Shown: positions 41,501 to 48,380 of the stretch, in pieces
How positions within the stretch are numbered: position 1 is the stretch's first letter
Layout: every line of letters begins with the position of its first letter
Assembly (NCBI GenBank): GCA_900551265.1
Contig: URVL01000003.1
Span: 1-48,380 of the forward strand
DNA: 48,380 bases
From: an uncultured Eubacteriales bacterium
GTDB lineage: Bacteria; Bacillota; Clostridia; Oscillospirales; QAMX01
Direction: 5' to 3'
Program-made: the position numbers and the translations under genes
Notes under the pieces: model-generated
Told to the model about the DNA's origin: nothing
Databases searched by the model: none
What the model saw: only the letters and a program-made list of their open reading frames with translations

Positions 41501-44500
41501 CCGCCTGCTCGGCGTCCGGCTTCAAGGAAAGCGGTATCCGGAGTACAACACAGGGGTCCGGGGCGCCCGTACCCTCCGCAGACGAGTCCCGCAGCAGGCC
41601 GTAATATCCGTCCCGGCCCAGAGCGCGTTCCCTGGAATTGCATACGGACGCCAACGCGCCGTCACAGGCAACATAGGCATAACTTTCGCTGCCGTCATTG
41701 GCAAAGCGCGAAATCAACGCCCCGTCGGGCTGCGGATCAACCCGCAGGAAGAGCTTTGAAAACGCCGGATGTGCACCAAAGGCCTGCATGGTATCCAGGG
41801 CCGGCTCCAGATGGCAAATAAGCGTCGTTTCAAGCGGTTCCGCACCGGTATTTTTCAGTCGTACCCGCCGGATGCCGGCGGTATCGTCCGGACAAACGAG
41901 TGTCGAGACGCTGCTTTTGAGCGTCTTATATGTCATGCCGTTTGCCGCTCGCGCGGCCTCAAAACGAGATGAATACTGTACATCCGTATCAAAAAATGGC
42001 GCGGGCGTCAGGGAAATGAGACGGTCCCCATCCGTGATAAAAAAGAAAACACCGCATCCCCCGCCCACCTGGCGCCCATCAAAGCGCGTCAGGTCACGCA
42101 TGCCGCAAAGCGTCCGGTTAAGACCCGTATTCGTCACCAGCGTCCGGTAACTTCCATTTGACAGCATGATGCATTCCGGCCGCCACGGGTCATATTCCTT
42201 TCCTTCATAGAGTACGGTTTCGCCTCTGGGCGGCACGCGCTCCGGCATCATGCTCTCCGGTTCGCTGTCATGTGAAATTACCGCGCCGATTGGGATACGT
42301 TCCTGTAAGAGCGATCGAAATGCACTCATATAAGCGTCCGACATGAAGCGTTTTATCATGCATCCTTTGCACAGGACGTTTACAACGGCAATCAGGCTCA
42401 TTCCGATATGGTGCGCCATATAAGAGCGCACCGGCATATACGCACATCCGTCCGGCACGCGCGGGTGCGTCATATCGAGCGCCTCAAAAAAACCGTAAGT
42501 GTCGGACATGTCAAGCGTCTCATAGCGCCGCAGGTTTTCAACTGCGCCGCATGGATCCACAAGCAACGCCAGATATGCCGCGTAGGGGGCCAACACCGTT
42601 TCGCGGTCCAGGCCGCGCTTGAGGCCCAAAGCCTGCACGCCATGCGCCTTATACTGATAATTCATATCCGTATCAAACGCAAAAAAGCCGCTTTCTGAAA
42701 TACCGTAAGGCATTCCCTCCGGTGCCCGCCGCTTCTGGCAATAGAGTGCAAAACGTTCGCTTTCATACAAAATGGAATTCGGATAACTTTCCAACAGCAG
42801 CGGCGGCATCAAATACTCAAACATCGTGCCGGACCAGGAAGCCAATCCCCGATAGCCGTCCGCGCCCATAAGCGAACGCCCAAGCCGGCCCCAGTGGCGC
42901 ACTTCAATTTCACCGCGAGAAATGGCGATGTAAGAAGTCAGACGTGCCTCACTCGCCAGAAGATCGTAATAGCCCTCGCCCGGACGGTTATGTTCCACGT
43001 CCCAGCCAAGCCGGAAGAGGTGGCGTTCCTTATCGTAAAGCGGCGCCAACCGCATTTCACGAGACAGCCGGCGCACTCGTACCGCAAGCTTATCTGCGCG
43101 CGGTTGATGCATGTCGGAAAGGCCGCTTTCCAGCGCAATCAGACAGGCGACGAGATTCCCCGAATCAACCGACGAGACACGGCGCGGGTACATCGGCAGG
43201 GCATCCGACGTCTGATACCAGTTGTAGAGGTTCCCATTCCATTTTTCCATACGTTCCAATGTCGACGTCGTCAGTTCAAGACGGTCAAGCGCCGCATCCT
43301 CGGTTTCAATTCCCAGGTCCACAGCGCCAAGGATTGCGAGCATGGCAAGGCCGATATTCGTAGGCGACGTACGCCGCGCAACGCCTACGGCGGGCTGCAC
43401 CTGGACATTATCCGGCGGCAGCCAGCAGTTTTCCGCATTCATATGATCGCAGAAATAGGCGTACATGCGTTTAGCCTGCACCAGCAGCCATGACTGGTCC
43501 GCCTCCTGCAGTGCCTCCGTCTGGCCGGGTCCCTGTTTGCGGCTCACCTGGCAGGCGGCGTACGGCGCCGCGACCCACGCCGTTGCCGCCAGAATGCAGA
43601 AAATTGCCCGGAAAACGCCGTGATATGGCGCGGCAATCAGCAGGGCCGCCGCTATGCAACACGGCCACATGCGGCTGTAGTAGGCGCGTGGCGCGTCACG
43701 CCTTCCCTCCGTCTGTGCAGCGGTGGTCCACTCAAGCATCCCGCGATGGGTCACGCTCATACGCCAAAGCGCGGTTACCGCCGCACTGACCCCGACCCAT
43801 GCACGGTACGGCAGGAGTGCAAAGTCAAATACGCTGCGGTAGACTGCGGCGTGTAACGATGTCATAACGCTGCTCATATACCGCTCACGCCCACCGTCGG
43901 CGCGCAGGCCGCACAGCAGCACGGGCACTGCCAGGCAAAGAAGCGCCGCTACGGCAAGCGTCAGCCCTCCGCCGTCCCACGCCACGGCAAAAAGTGCCGC
44001 AAGTACGGCGGCGGGCGTTAAGCTGCGGCGCATATTGTCCAGAATGCGCCATTTTGTCAGCCTGTCAAGCGGATTGCGCTCATGTCCGCCGCCTGTCCGC
44101 ACACGCGGGAAAAGCCACGGCAAAAGCTGCCAGTCGCCCCGGATCCACCGGTGCTCTCGTTCAAAATAAGAGCGTACGCTGCCCGGGAAACCGTCTAAAA
44201 ATTCAATATCTCCCGCAAAACCTGCGCGCAGATAACCGCCTTCAATCATGTCATGGGAGAGAATGGCATTTTCAGGAAAACGATTGTCCAATATCGCGGC
44301 ATAGGCCTCCACGTCAAAAATGCCCTTACCCGTATAGTTGCTCTCTCCATATAAATCATAGTAAAGATCCGGCACCGTTCCGCCATAGGGATCACCGCCT
44401 CCAGGGCCGGCGTATACCGAAGCAAACGGGTTTTTCGACGACGTTTCCAGGCCTGCCGCAATGCGCGGATGAATCAGTGCGTGTCCTGCCGTTACCACAC

Positions 44501-46046
44501 GGCGCGAGCGGTCAATGACCGGCCGGTTCAGCGGATGTTCCATCGCGGCGACAAGCTTGCGCAGCGCGCCGATGGACGGCTCCGTATCGGCGTCCATCGT
44601 TATCACATACGCAAACGCCATCGTTTCATTGCCCTCTGCCACGCGCAGTCCGCTTGGTTTTCCCTTGATCAGGCGCACAAGGTCCTCAATCGCACCACGT
44701 TTTCGTTCGCGGCCCATATAGCGACCGTCGGACGGCGTATAGGTCCGATCGCGCCAGAGCAGAACGAAGCCACCGCCCCACTTTTCATTCAGCGCCGCAA
44801 TCTCGCGGCATGCCGCGTCAAAAATAACACGGTCGGCAGGTTCCGTCTCCCGTTCGCTTTCTTTTAAATCTGTCAGCAGGCCAAATACCATATGGCCGCC
44901 GACATTGCCTGCGGCCAGACGATACTCCTCCAATTTTTTTGCGTACTCCTCCGCATCGCCCGCACGCGTGAGCAGTGTTGTCACAACGCACAGCGTACGG
45001 GATGAAAGCGGTGTTTCATCCGTCATACGCGGCAGTGCGGTGTGGCGGACAAAATAAAGCGCGGTCCGGTCAATGAGCTGTCGGATCAGCTCAAAAAGCG
45101 GCAGATACGCCAAGATTCCGATTGCCGCGCTCTTTCTCATGTACCCGCACAGTGCAGCGGCTGCCAGAGGCAGCAGGATGAGCGCTAACGCATACCATAC
45201 GCGCGCGGCACGGTTCTTTGTCCTTCCGAGCGGTTTTTCGTAGATGTAAAAGCCCACGTGTCTTTCCCGTGGCGCTTCCCCCATTTCTGCAAGCTCTAAA
45301 ATCTGCTCGGCAGCGCGCTTTTCGGAAAGTCCTGCCCTTTTGGCAATACGAGCGGTTTCGCTGCGGTAGGCAGCCTTCGTCTCCTCGTCCATGCCGGCAT
45401 AAGCGCCCACCGGATCTCGCACATAAATCTGCTCCAGCACGCTGATCTCCGGCAAAGAGGATTCCAGCTGCATGGATGCAAGAAAGCGAAGCATACTGAA
45501 TGCATATCCCAGCCGGCGTGAAAGCACATGATTACCGGACCTGCGCTGCCTTCCAATATTTCTGGCCGATGCCAGCAATTCCTCATGCGGCTGAGCCAGG
45601 AACAAAATGGCGGCCAGACGCAGCATGACGGGTATCGCATAAAGTTCTTCTTCCGTCAGGGACGCTTCCTGCTGTGCGCTACGCAAAAAATCCATCACCG
45701 TTTCCTGCGATGGTGCCACGCCGGACGCAAATCCGGACTCTATTAACGCGGAGGCCAGTGCCAGTACAAAAGGCTCCGTCCCATGTCCCTGCGGCAGACC
45801 GGTAAGCGCCTGTACGACGGTATTGCGCTCTCTCTGCAGGATATAGCGGTTGTCCGCCAACCACTCAAGCTCCTGCGGCAAATCGTGTGTGTCCGTGCTG
45901 CGGATGATATCATAGATTTCGCGCAAGTCACGAAATGCGCGGTTCAAACGGCGCATGGCCGCGCCGGATGTTACGCCGCGCCGGTACGTTCCGCTCTTTA
46001 TCAATTCCCGGGCGCACGCAGCGCCGGTTGAAAGTTTCAGTTCCAT
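38544..46046 (-). CDS. Cyclic beta-1,2-glucan synthase-like protein (NdvB/ChvB family)
   Basis: A 2500-residue membrane enzyme that by family would polymerise glucose from UDP-glucose into beta-1,2-glucan and cyclise it. Order of parts: N-terminal helical region; membrane helices at about 285-330; a GT84-type glycosyltransferase domain with MDADTEP (about 482) and HRWIRGDWQ (about 632); further membrane helices at about 690-840; a glycoamylase-like cyclisation domain with DMNYQYKAHGVQ (about 1130); two beta-sandwich regions; and a C-terminal GH94 (alpha/alpha)6 domain with FRDQLQD (about 2044) and catalytic GGDWNDAM (about 2189). It is somewhat shorter than proteobacterial NdvB (about 2800). 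Such proteins are best known from rhizobia and Brucella but also occur in some Clostridia. GGAGTGAG lies just before the ATG; no convincing promoter was found. Confidence 0.88.
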   Translation of the reverse strand: MELKLSTGAACARELIKSGTYRRGVTSGAAMRRLNRAFRDLREIYDIIRSTDTHDLPQELEWLADNRYILQRERNTVVQALTGLPQGHGTEPFVLALASALIESGFASGVAPSQETVMDFLRSAQQEASLTEEELYAIPVMLRLAAILFLAQPHEELLASARNIGRQRRSGNHVLSRRLGYAFSMLRFLASMQLESSLPEISVLEQIYVRDPVGAYAGMDEETKAAYRSETARIAKRAGLSEKRAAEQILELAEMGEAPRERHVGFYIYEKPLGRTKNRAARVWYALALILLPLAAAALCGYMRKSAAIGILAYLPLFELIRQLIDRTALYFVRHTALPRMTDETPLSSRTLCVVTTLLTRAGDAEEYAKKLEEYRLAAGNVGGHMVFGLLTDLKESERETEPADRVIFDAACREIAALNEKWGGGFVLLWRDRTYTPSDGRYMGRERKRGAIEDLVRLIKGKPSGLRVAEGNETMAFAYVITMDADTEPSIGALRKLVAAMEHPLNRPVIDRSRRVVTAGHALIHPRIAAGLETSSKNPFASVYAGPGGGDPYGGTVPDLYYDLYGESNYTGKGIFDVEAYAAILDNRFPENAILSHDMIEGGYLRAGFAGDIEFLDGFPGSVRSYFEREHRWIRGDWQLLPWLFPRVRTGGGHERNPLDRLTKWRILDNMRRSLTPAAVLAALFAVAWDGGGLTLAVAALLCLAVPVLLCGLRADGGRERYMSSVMTSLHAAVYRSVFDFALLPYRAWVGVSAAVTALWRMSVTHRGMLEWTTAAQTEGRRDAPRAYYSRMWPCCIAAALLIAAPYHGVFRAIFCILAATAWVAAPYAACQVSRKQGPGQTEALQEADQSWLLVQAKRMYAYFCDHMNAENCWLPPDNVQVQPAVGVARRTSPTNIGLAMLAILGAVDLGIETEDAALDRLELTTSTLERMEKWNGNLYNWYQTSDALPMYPRRVSSVDSGNLVACLIALESGLSDMHQPRADKLAVRVRRLSREMRLAPLYDKERHLFRLGWDVEHNRPGEGYYDLLASEARLTSYIAISRGEIEVRHWGRLGRSLMGADGYRGLASWSGTMFEYLMPPLLLESYPNSILYESERFALYCQKRRAPEGMPYGISESGFFAFDTDMNYQYKAHGVQALGLKRGLDRETVLAPYAAYLALLVDPCGAVENLRRYETLDMSDTYGFFEALDMTHPRVPDGCAYMPVRSYMAHHIGMSLIAVVNVLCKGCMIKRFMSDAYMSAFRSLLQERIPIGAVISHDSEPESMMPERVPPRGETVLYEGKEYDPWRPECIMLSNGSYRTLVTNTGLNRTLCGMRDLTRFDGRQVGGGCGVFFFITDGDRLISLTPAPFFDTDVQYSSRFEAARAANGMTYKTLKSSVSTLVCPDDTAGIRRVRLKNTGAEPLETTLICHLEPALDTMQAFGAHPAFSKLFLRVDPQPDGALISRFANDGSESYAYVACDGALASVCNSRERALGRDGYYGLLRDSSAEGTGAPDPCVVLRIPLSLKPDAEQAVTVSLAYGRSAEDARAAARRALNLNRTSAAHRITELLSILDVTPHGAQEAFRLYRDASFVTPERRHVAEYIERNKKSREVLWKFGVSGDLPVIVVHVGEEMGEREERLLEQHMFLYLNGAYADLLLVIHDGGDYMRRCRTAALEIMSEWGGESIVGTRGGVHFIDESVLEDGDYDALVAFSGVYLDLREPPQEREPAEPYALKLLPWSHERVSYSAEPEVEFYDGGVNIRGLPAVVWSHPLSNRGFGYLATDSGSGYVWYYNARENKICEWVNDPLAVAGPETLEVLVDGEAHSLFARDEQSRVRFLPGAAIWERELPGLRTRLTAYVHPHVNARVMMIELRGESARSARLRWYMSLQMGERPDGQVTTVFSAQKHVIYAKNGANRLFAPYAFAFTSHPAPERFTCDEADYRSGILRYKTGAGLLPCIAAEIPTEHRGEIFRAVIVCGCASQEAALGLLTDLADYEKAAEELERTLSYWRGLVSDVHIKTPDMRLNHYLNGFNAYQVIAGRLFARTSMYQSSGAYGFRDQLQDALSLLALPPHEERYRLVRVQLLRAAAHQYLEGDVQHWWHPDRRHDRLVSERGVRTRMTDDLLFLPYTALTYLRASGDRAFFEREAPYIREAELEPGRLERFGTPEKANDLRESMWGHCVRAADCFVRRGTGPSGLALIGGGDWNDAMNRVGVEGRGESVWLSWFGAMVLTGMSAEARVRGDETHALAWTAFADLLTDAAYRAWDGRWFLRGRYDNGEPLGSAQADACRIDAISQAFAALADPSPSDENRAAMQRTALESAVSQLWDGNPVVRLFTPPFTRDSAQSPGYIKAYPPGIRENGGQYTHGAIWLAMGLFRAGMTEQAAAMLLTLLPSERGARYLTEPYYLAADVYAADGLYGRGGWSIYTGAAGWYLQTALRELLGLRFERGKLYVDPHIPESWKGFAVEMEVNGGHVVLEVRRGGTAGLTVNGRPSDAVGLPEAGEDIRAEFVLP

Positions 46047-46370
46047 AACTCACTCCATAGCTCGCCATAGTTTCCTTTATTATCTCCATTTCGCGGCAAA
46101 CTATGCCGCACAACACAGGGAAATCCCATACCGGCTAAAAAGTGTATCCTTCAAAAGAGGCGCCGCCGCACCGTTTTCTAATTCCGTTACGTCTTGATCT
46201 TAATTCTGTCTTCTGGTCCAAGCACGCCATTTTTTACAAAGCGTCTCCATTCGTACCGGCCTGCGGCCCGTCCACGCAGGCATTTGTATAAACCGCATTG
46301 TCCAATTTTTAGACAAAAGTACCTGCCGAGATGTCTGCTTTTTTCAGCATAGTGTGCCTAAAAATGACTG
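46047..46370. other. Intergenic region between the glucan synthase and MATE genes
   Basis: About 320 bases without a credible gene. A 7-bp GC-rich hairpin (46259-46265 with 46275-46281) and scattered AT-rich patches are present. A sigma-A promoter for the glucan synthase could not be located with confidence. Confidence 0.5.
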
Positions 46371-46399
46371 TTGACAAGTAAAAAGAAGCATGATAACAT
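46371..46399 (+). promoter_or_regulatory. Sigma-A promoter of the MATE gene
   Basis: TTGACA (46371-46376), 17-bp spacer, TAACAT (46394-46399), about 30 bases before the ribosome binding site. Confidence 0.75.
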
Positions 46400-46443
46400 G
46401 ATCTAGTTGTATAAAAATTTTATATTTTGAAAGGTGGAGAAAC

Positions 46444-47931
46444 GTGGCATCACTCAAGGAAATGTTTTCGCCCCGGGATATGTCCGAGGGCCTGCCGTGG
46501 AAACGCATTGTGGAATTCTCCGTTCCAATGCTCCTGGGTAATATTGCCCAGCAACTTTACAACACGGTTGACTCCATTGTCGTTGGCAGATATGTCGGTG
46601 ATAACGCGCTGGCAGCTGTTGGAAGTGCCGGTCCGATTATGAACCTGCTGCTGGTATTCTTTGTCGGTATCTCAACCGGCGCCGGTATTCTGGTCTCACA
46701 GTACTTCGGCGCAAAGGACCGCGAGAAGCTGTCCATGACCATCGGCAATTGCATTACGCTTACAATTCTCTCGTCCATCGTCGTTATGATTGTCGGGCCC
46801 CTGGTCACTTATCCCCTGCTTTCCGTGATGGGCACGCCGGCGTCAATCATCGACTGGTGTGCGGATTACCTGATTATTTTCTTTGTCGGCAGCGCCGGAT
46901 TCGTTTTTTACAATATGTTTTCCGGAATTTTGCGCGGCCTTGGCGACGCCTTTTCAGCGCTGGGCTTCCTGCTGCTGGCAACCGTACTCAACATTGTTCT
47001 GGACGTCTGGTTTGTCGTCGGCTTTCATATGGGCGTTGCGGGCGTTGCGCTGGCGACGGTTGTCTCGCAGATCATTTCGGCCATCTGCTGCCTCATTAAG
47101 CTCTATAAAATGCGCGACATTTTTGATATGAACCGCACAGTTCTGCGTCCCCACAAAGGATATATGGCGCAGATTGTGAAGCTGGGACTTCCATCCGGCG
47201 TCACACAGGCCATTTTCTCCCTTGCCATGGTTGTCGTACAGTCTTTGACCAATAGTTTCGGCGAGCTGTTCATCGCCTGTAACGTCATCATCATGCGTAT
47301 CGACGGTTTTGCCATGATGCCGAACTTTACTTTCGGACAGGCCATGACAACCTACACCGGCCAGAACATCGGCGCCGGCCGGATTGACCGCGTTCGCCAA
47401 GGCACACGCCAGGGCGCCGCGATCGCCGTCGGCACGGCGGTTGTGCTCGTCACGCTGATTCTGATTTTCGGCCGCTATTTGATGATGGCGTTTACGGATA
47501 CGCCTGAGCTCATTGATATGAGCGTCCGCATGATCCGGATCCTGGCCGTCGGCTATATTGCCATGGCAGTCTCACAGGTTTATAGCGGCGTTATGCGTGG
47601 CGCGGGCGATACCGTCACTCCAATGTGGATTTCCCTGATTACGACAGTTGTGCTTCGTATTCCGATTGCCTACGGGCTTGCCTATTTGACCCGCAGCGCG
47701 GACTATGTCAACGGCCGCCCCGAATCCATTTTCATTTCCCTTCTTGTCTGTTGGGTGATCGGTGCCGTGATTACAGTATTCTTCTACACCCGTGGCAAAT
47801 GGCGCCGTAAAGCGGCCGAAACTTTCAATCTCAGCTCAGATCCGGAAAACACGCCCGCGGCAGATCACATGGAAGCAGACACTGTAACCGTTGAAACCGA
47901 TAACGTTTCTGAAACAGACCGCGGTGTATAA
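46444..47931 (+). CDS. MATE-family multidrug/Na+-type efflux transporter
   Basis: A 495-residue transporter of the NorM/DinF-like MATE superfamily, exporting cationic drugs or metabolites in exchange for Na+ or H+. About 12 membrane helices lie in two MatE halves. The first starts IVEFSVPMLLGNIAQQLYNTVDSIVVGRYVG-type sequence, and each half has the usual P-N-x-G pattern (LGLPSGVTQAIFSLAMVV opens the second). After residue about 455 comes a basic then acidic hydrophilic tail (TPAADHMEADTVTVETDNVSE) that is not part of the fold. The start is GTG 46444, with AAGGTGGAG upstream. An IS3-family element begins about 40 bases after the stop, so the gene itself is intact. Confidence 0.92.
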   Translation: MASLKEMFSPRDMSEGLPWKRIVEFSVPMLLGNIAQQLYNTVDSIVVGRYVGDNALAAVGSAGPIMNLLLVFFVGISTGAGILVSQYFGAKDREKLSMTIGNCITLTILSSIVVMIVGPLVTYPLLSVMGTPASIIDWCADYLIIFFVGSAGFVFYNMFSGILRGLGDAFSALGFLLLATVLNIVLDVWFVVGFHMGVAGVALATVVSQIISAICCLIKLYKMRDIFDMNRTVLRPHKGYMAQIVKLGLPSGVTQAIFSLAMVVVQSLTNSFGELFIACNVIIMRIDGFAMMPNFTFGQAMTTYTGQNIGAGRIDRVRQGTRQGAAIAVGTAVVLVTLILIFGRYLMMAFTDTPELIDMSVRMIRILAVGYIAMAVSQVYSGVMRGAGDTVTPMWISLITTVVLRIPIAYGLAYLTRSADYVNGRPESIFISLLVCWVIGAVITVFFYTRGKWRRKAAETFNLSSDPENTPAADHMEADTVTVETDNVSETDRGV

Positions 47932-48004
47932 AATATTCACTACATAACAAAAAAGAGACCGGATAGCGCAATGAACTGATCCAGTAAAAACGGACAGTGA
48001 CAAA

Positions 48005-48045
48005 AGACCCCCTGATGTAGGAAAATAAACTACATCAGGGGGTCT
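48005..48045 (+). promoter_or_regulatory. Hairpin sequestering the ribosome binding site of IS orfA
   Basis: A perfect 16-bp inverted repeat, 48005-48020 with 48030-48045, and a nine-base loop. The 3' arm contains AGGGGG (48037-48042), the only plausible ribosome binding site for orfA (seven bases before ATG 48050). There is no T run, so it is not a terminator. A transcript entering from outside would fold and hide the site. Confidence 0.7.
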
Positions 48046-48049
48046 GGTC

Positions 48050-48364
48050 ATGGAGAAACGGAACTACACACACGTTCAAGTGCTGCTGCCAGAAATCAAG
48101 GCCATGCTGGCAGAGGGAAAAACGCAGCGGGAAGTGGCAGAGCACTACGGCTTCAAGAATAAGCAGGTAGTGAAAAAGCTGCTTGAGCGTGAGCGGAGAA
48201 AAGAACGGAAGTTGGCGGCCGGAATCCTTCCGCGGCCCAAAGGACGACCGAGGGAAGATGCCGCACCAAGAAACATTGTGGTAGAGCAGGCGTATGAGAT
48301 CCGGCGCTTGCAGATGGAGAACAAATTGCTGCGGGATTTTCTGTGGTCCACAGGAAGGAAGTGA
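48050..48364 (+). CDS. IS3-family transposase OrfA
   Basis: A 104-residue DNA-binding half of an IS3-family transposase. A helix-turn-helix at about residues 24-47 (GKTQREVAEHYGFKNKQVVKKLL) is followed by a basic stretch (KGRPRED) and a C-terminal leucine-zipper-like helix (EIRRLQMENKLLRDFL) used for oligomerisation. It recognises the element's ends. Its stop TGA overlaps the GTG start of orfB. Complete within the window. Confidence 0.9.
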   Translation: MEKRNYTHVQVLLPEIKAMLAEGKTQREVAEHYGFKNKQVVKKLLERERRKERKLAAGILPRPKGRPREDAAPRNIVVEQAYEIRRLQMENKLLRDFLWSTGRK

Positions 48365-48380
48365 GAGCAAGGGTAAAATA
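48361..48380 (+). CDS. IS3-family transposase OrfB (DDE integrase), start only
   Basis: GTG at 48361 overlaps the orfA stop as GTGA and gives VRARVK, matching the usual start of OrfB proteins of this IS3 group. The catalytic DDE domain lies beyond the window. The overlap suggests stop-restart coupling rather than the programmed frameshift of many IS3 members. Confidence 0.6.

Larger units (their letters stand above)
47972..48380 (+). mobile_element. IS3-family insertion sequence, left part (runs off the window)
   Basis: The left end appears to be TGAACTGATCCAG at 47972, the TG-initial type of IS3-family terminus. The element then shows a leader with a 16-bp inverted repeat, orfA and the first codons of orfB. 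The right terminal repeat and target duplication lie beyond the window. It is inserted downstream of the MATE gene stop. Confidence 0.8.

Overview
The window reads as the chromosome of a spore-forming, S-layer-bearing member of the Firmicutes, most likely class Clostridia. The evidence is spoIIR, spoVG, ricT, darA, a T-box leader, strong AGGAGG-type ribosome binding sites, sigma-A promoters with 17-bp spacing, an SLH-domain protein and a ClpE-type unfoldase. GC content is roughly balanced. No rRNA, tRNA or CRISPR array was seen. Both ends of the window lie in mobile elements: an unidentified one on the left that interrupts an ABC exporter gene, and an IS3-family element on the right. This is typical of a contig bounded by repeats.

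Layout. 1-2735: a heterodimeric ABC exporter pair on the minus strand, the second gene broken by the left-edge element. 2865-7130: a YerC/TrpR-like regulator overlapping a methyltransferase, an Asn-rich lipoprotein (minus), an ECF transporter S component, prfA, and spoIIR behind a sigma-F-like promoter. 7239-12046: a tryptophan operon, promoter - T-box with a UGG specifier - trpB-trpA-trpD-trpC-trpF - terminator, without trpE or trpG. 12059-19152: a membrane protein, a two-domain pectate-lyase-fold protein, two aldo-keto reductases, a TRIC-type channel and a radical SAM protein, mostly single genes separated by bidirectional terminators. 19160-22061: pgsA-clpE operon (minus). 22137-25842: a large S-layer-type gene (minus) with an elaborate upstream region. 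25845-29039: mscS (minus), pyrimidine-nucleoside phosphorylase, a small new ORF and a ComEA-like protein. 29065-31437: murC, a small membrane protein and a CYTH protein (minus). 31586-33182: spoVG and an MGDG/UgtP-like glycosyltransferase. 33182-35257: darA-holB-ricT (minus). 35335-37605: femAB-alr (minus). 37719-38545: an XRE regulator. 38544-46046: a 2500-residue cyclic beta-1,2-glucan synthase-like protein (minus). 46371-47931: a MATE efflux pump. 47972-48380: the IS3-family element.

Many genes concern the cell envelope: S-layer, phosphatidylglycerophosphate and glycolipid synthesis, MurC, alanine racemase, FemAB, glucan synthase, mechanosensitive channel. The tryptophan operon is the one clear biosynthetic pathway. 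It appears to be switched by uncharged tRNA-Trp and starts from anthranilate, so anthranilate must come from trpEG elsewhere or from outside the cell. No wholly new multi-gene system was identified. The most unusual signals are regulatory: four helically phased TGTAAC half-sites and a transcript-terminal hairpin at the S-layer gene, a hairpin that buries the IS3 ribosome binding site, a structured leader before the ABC exporter, and a 57-codon ORF overlapping comEA.
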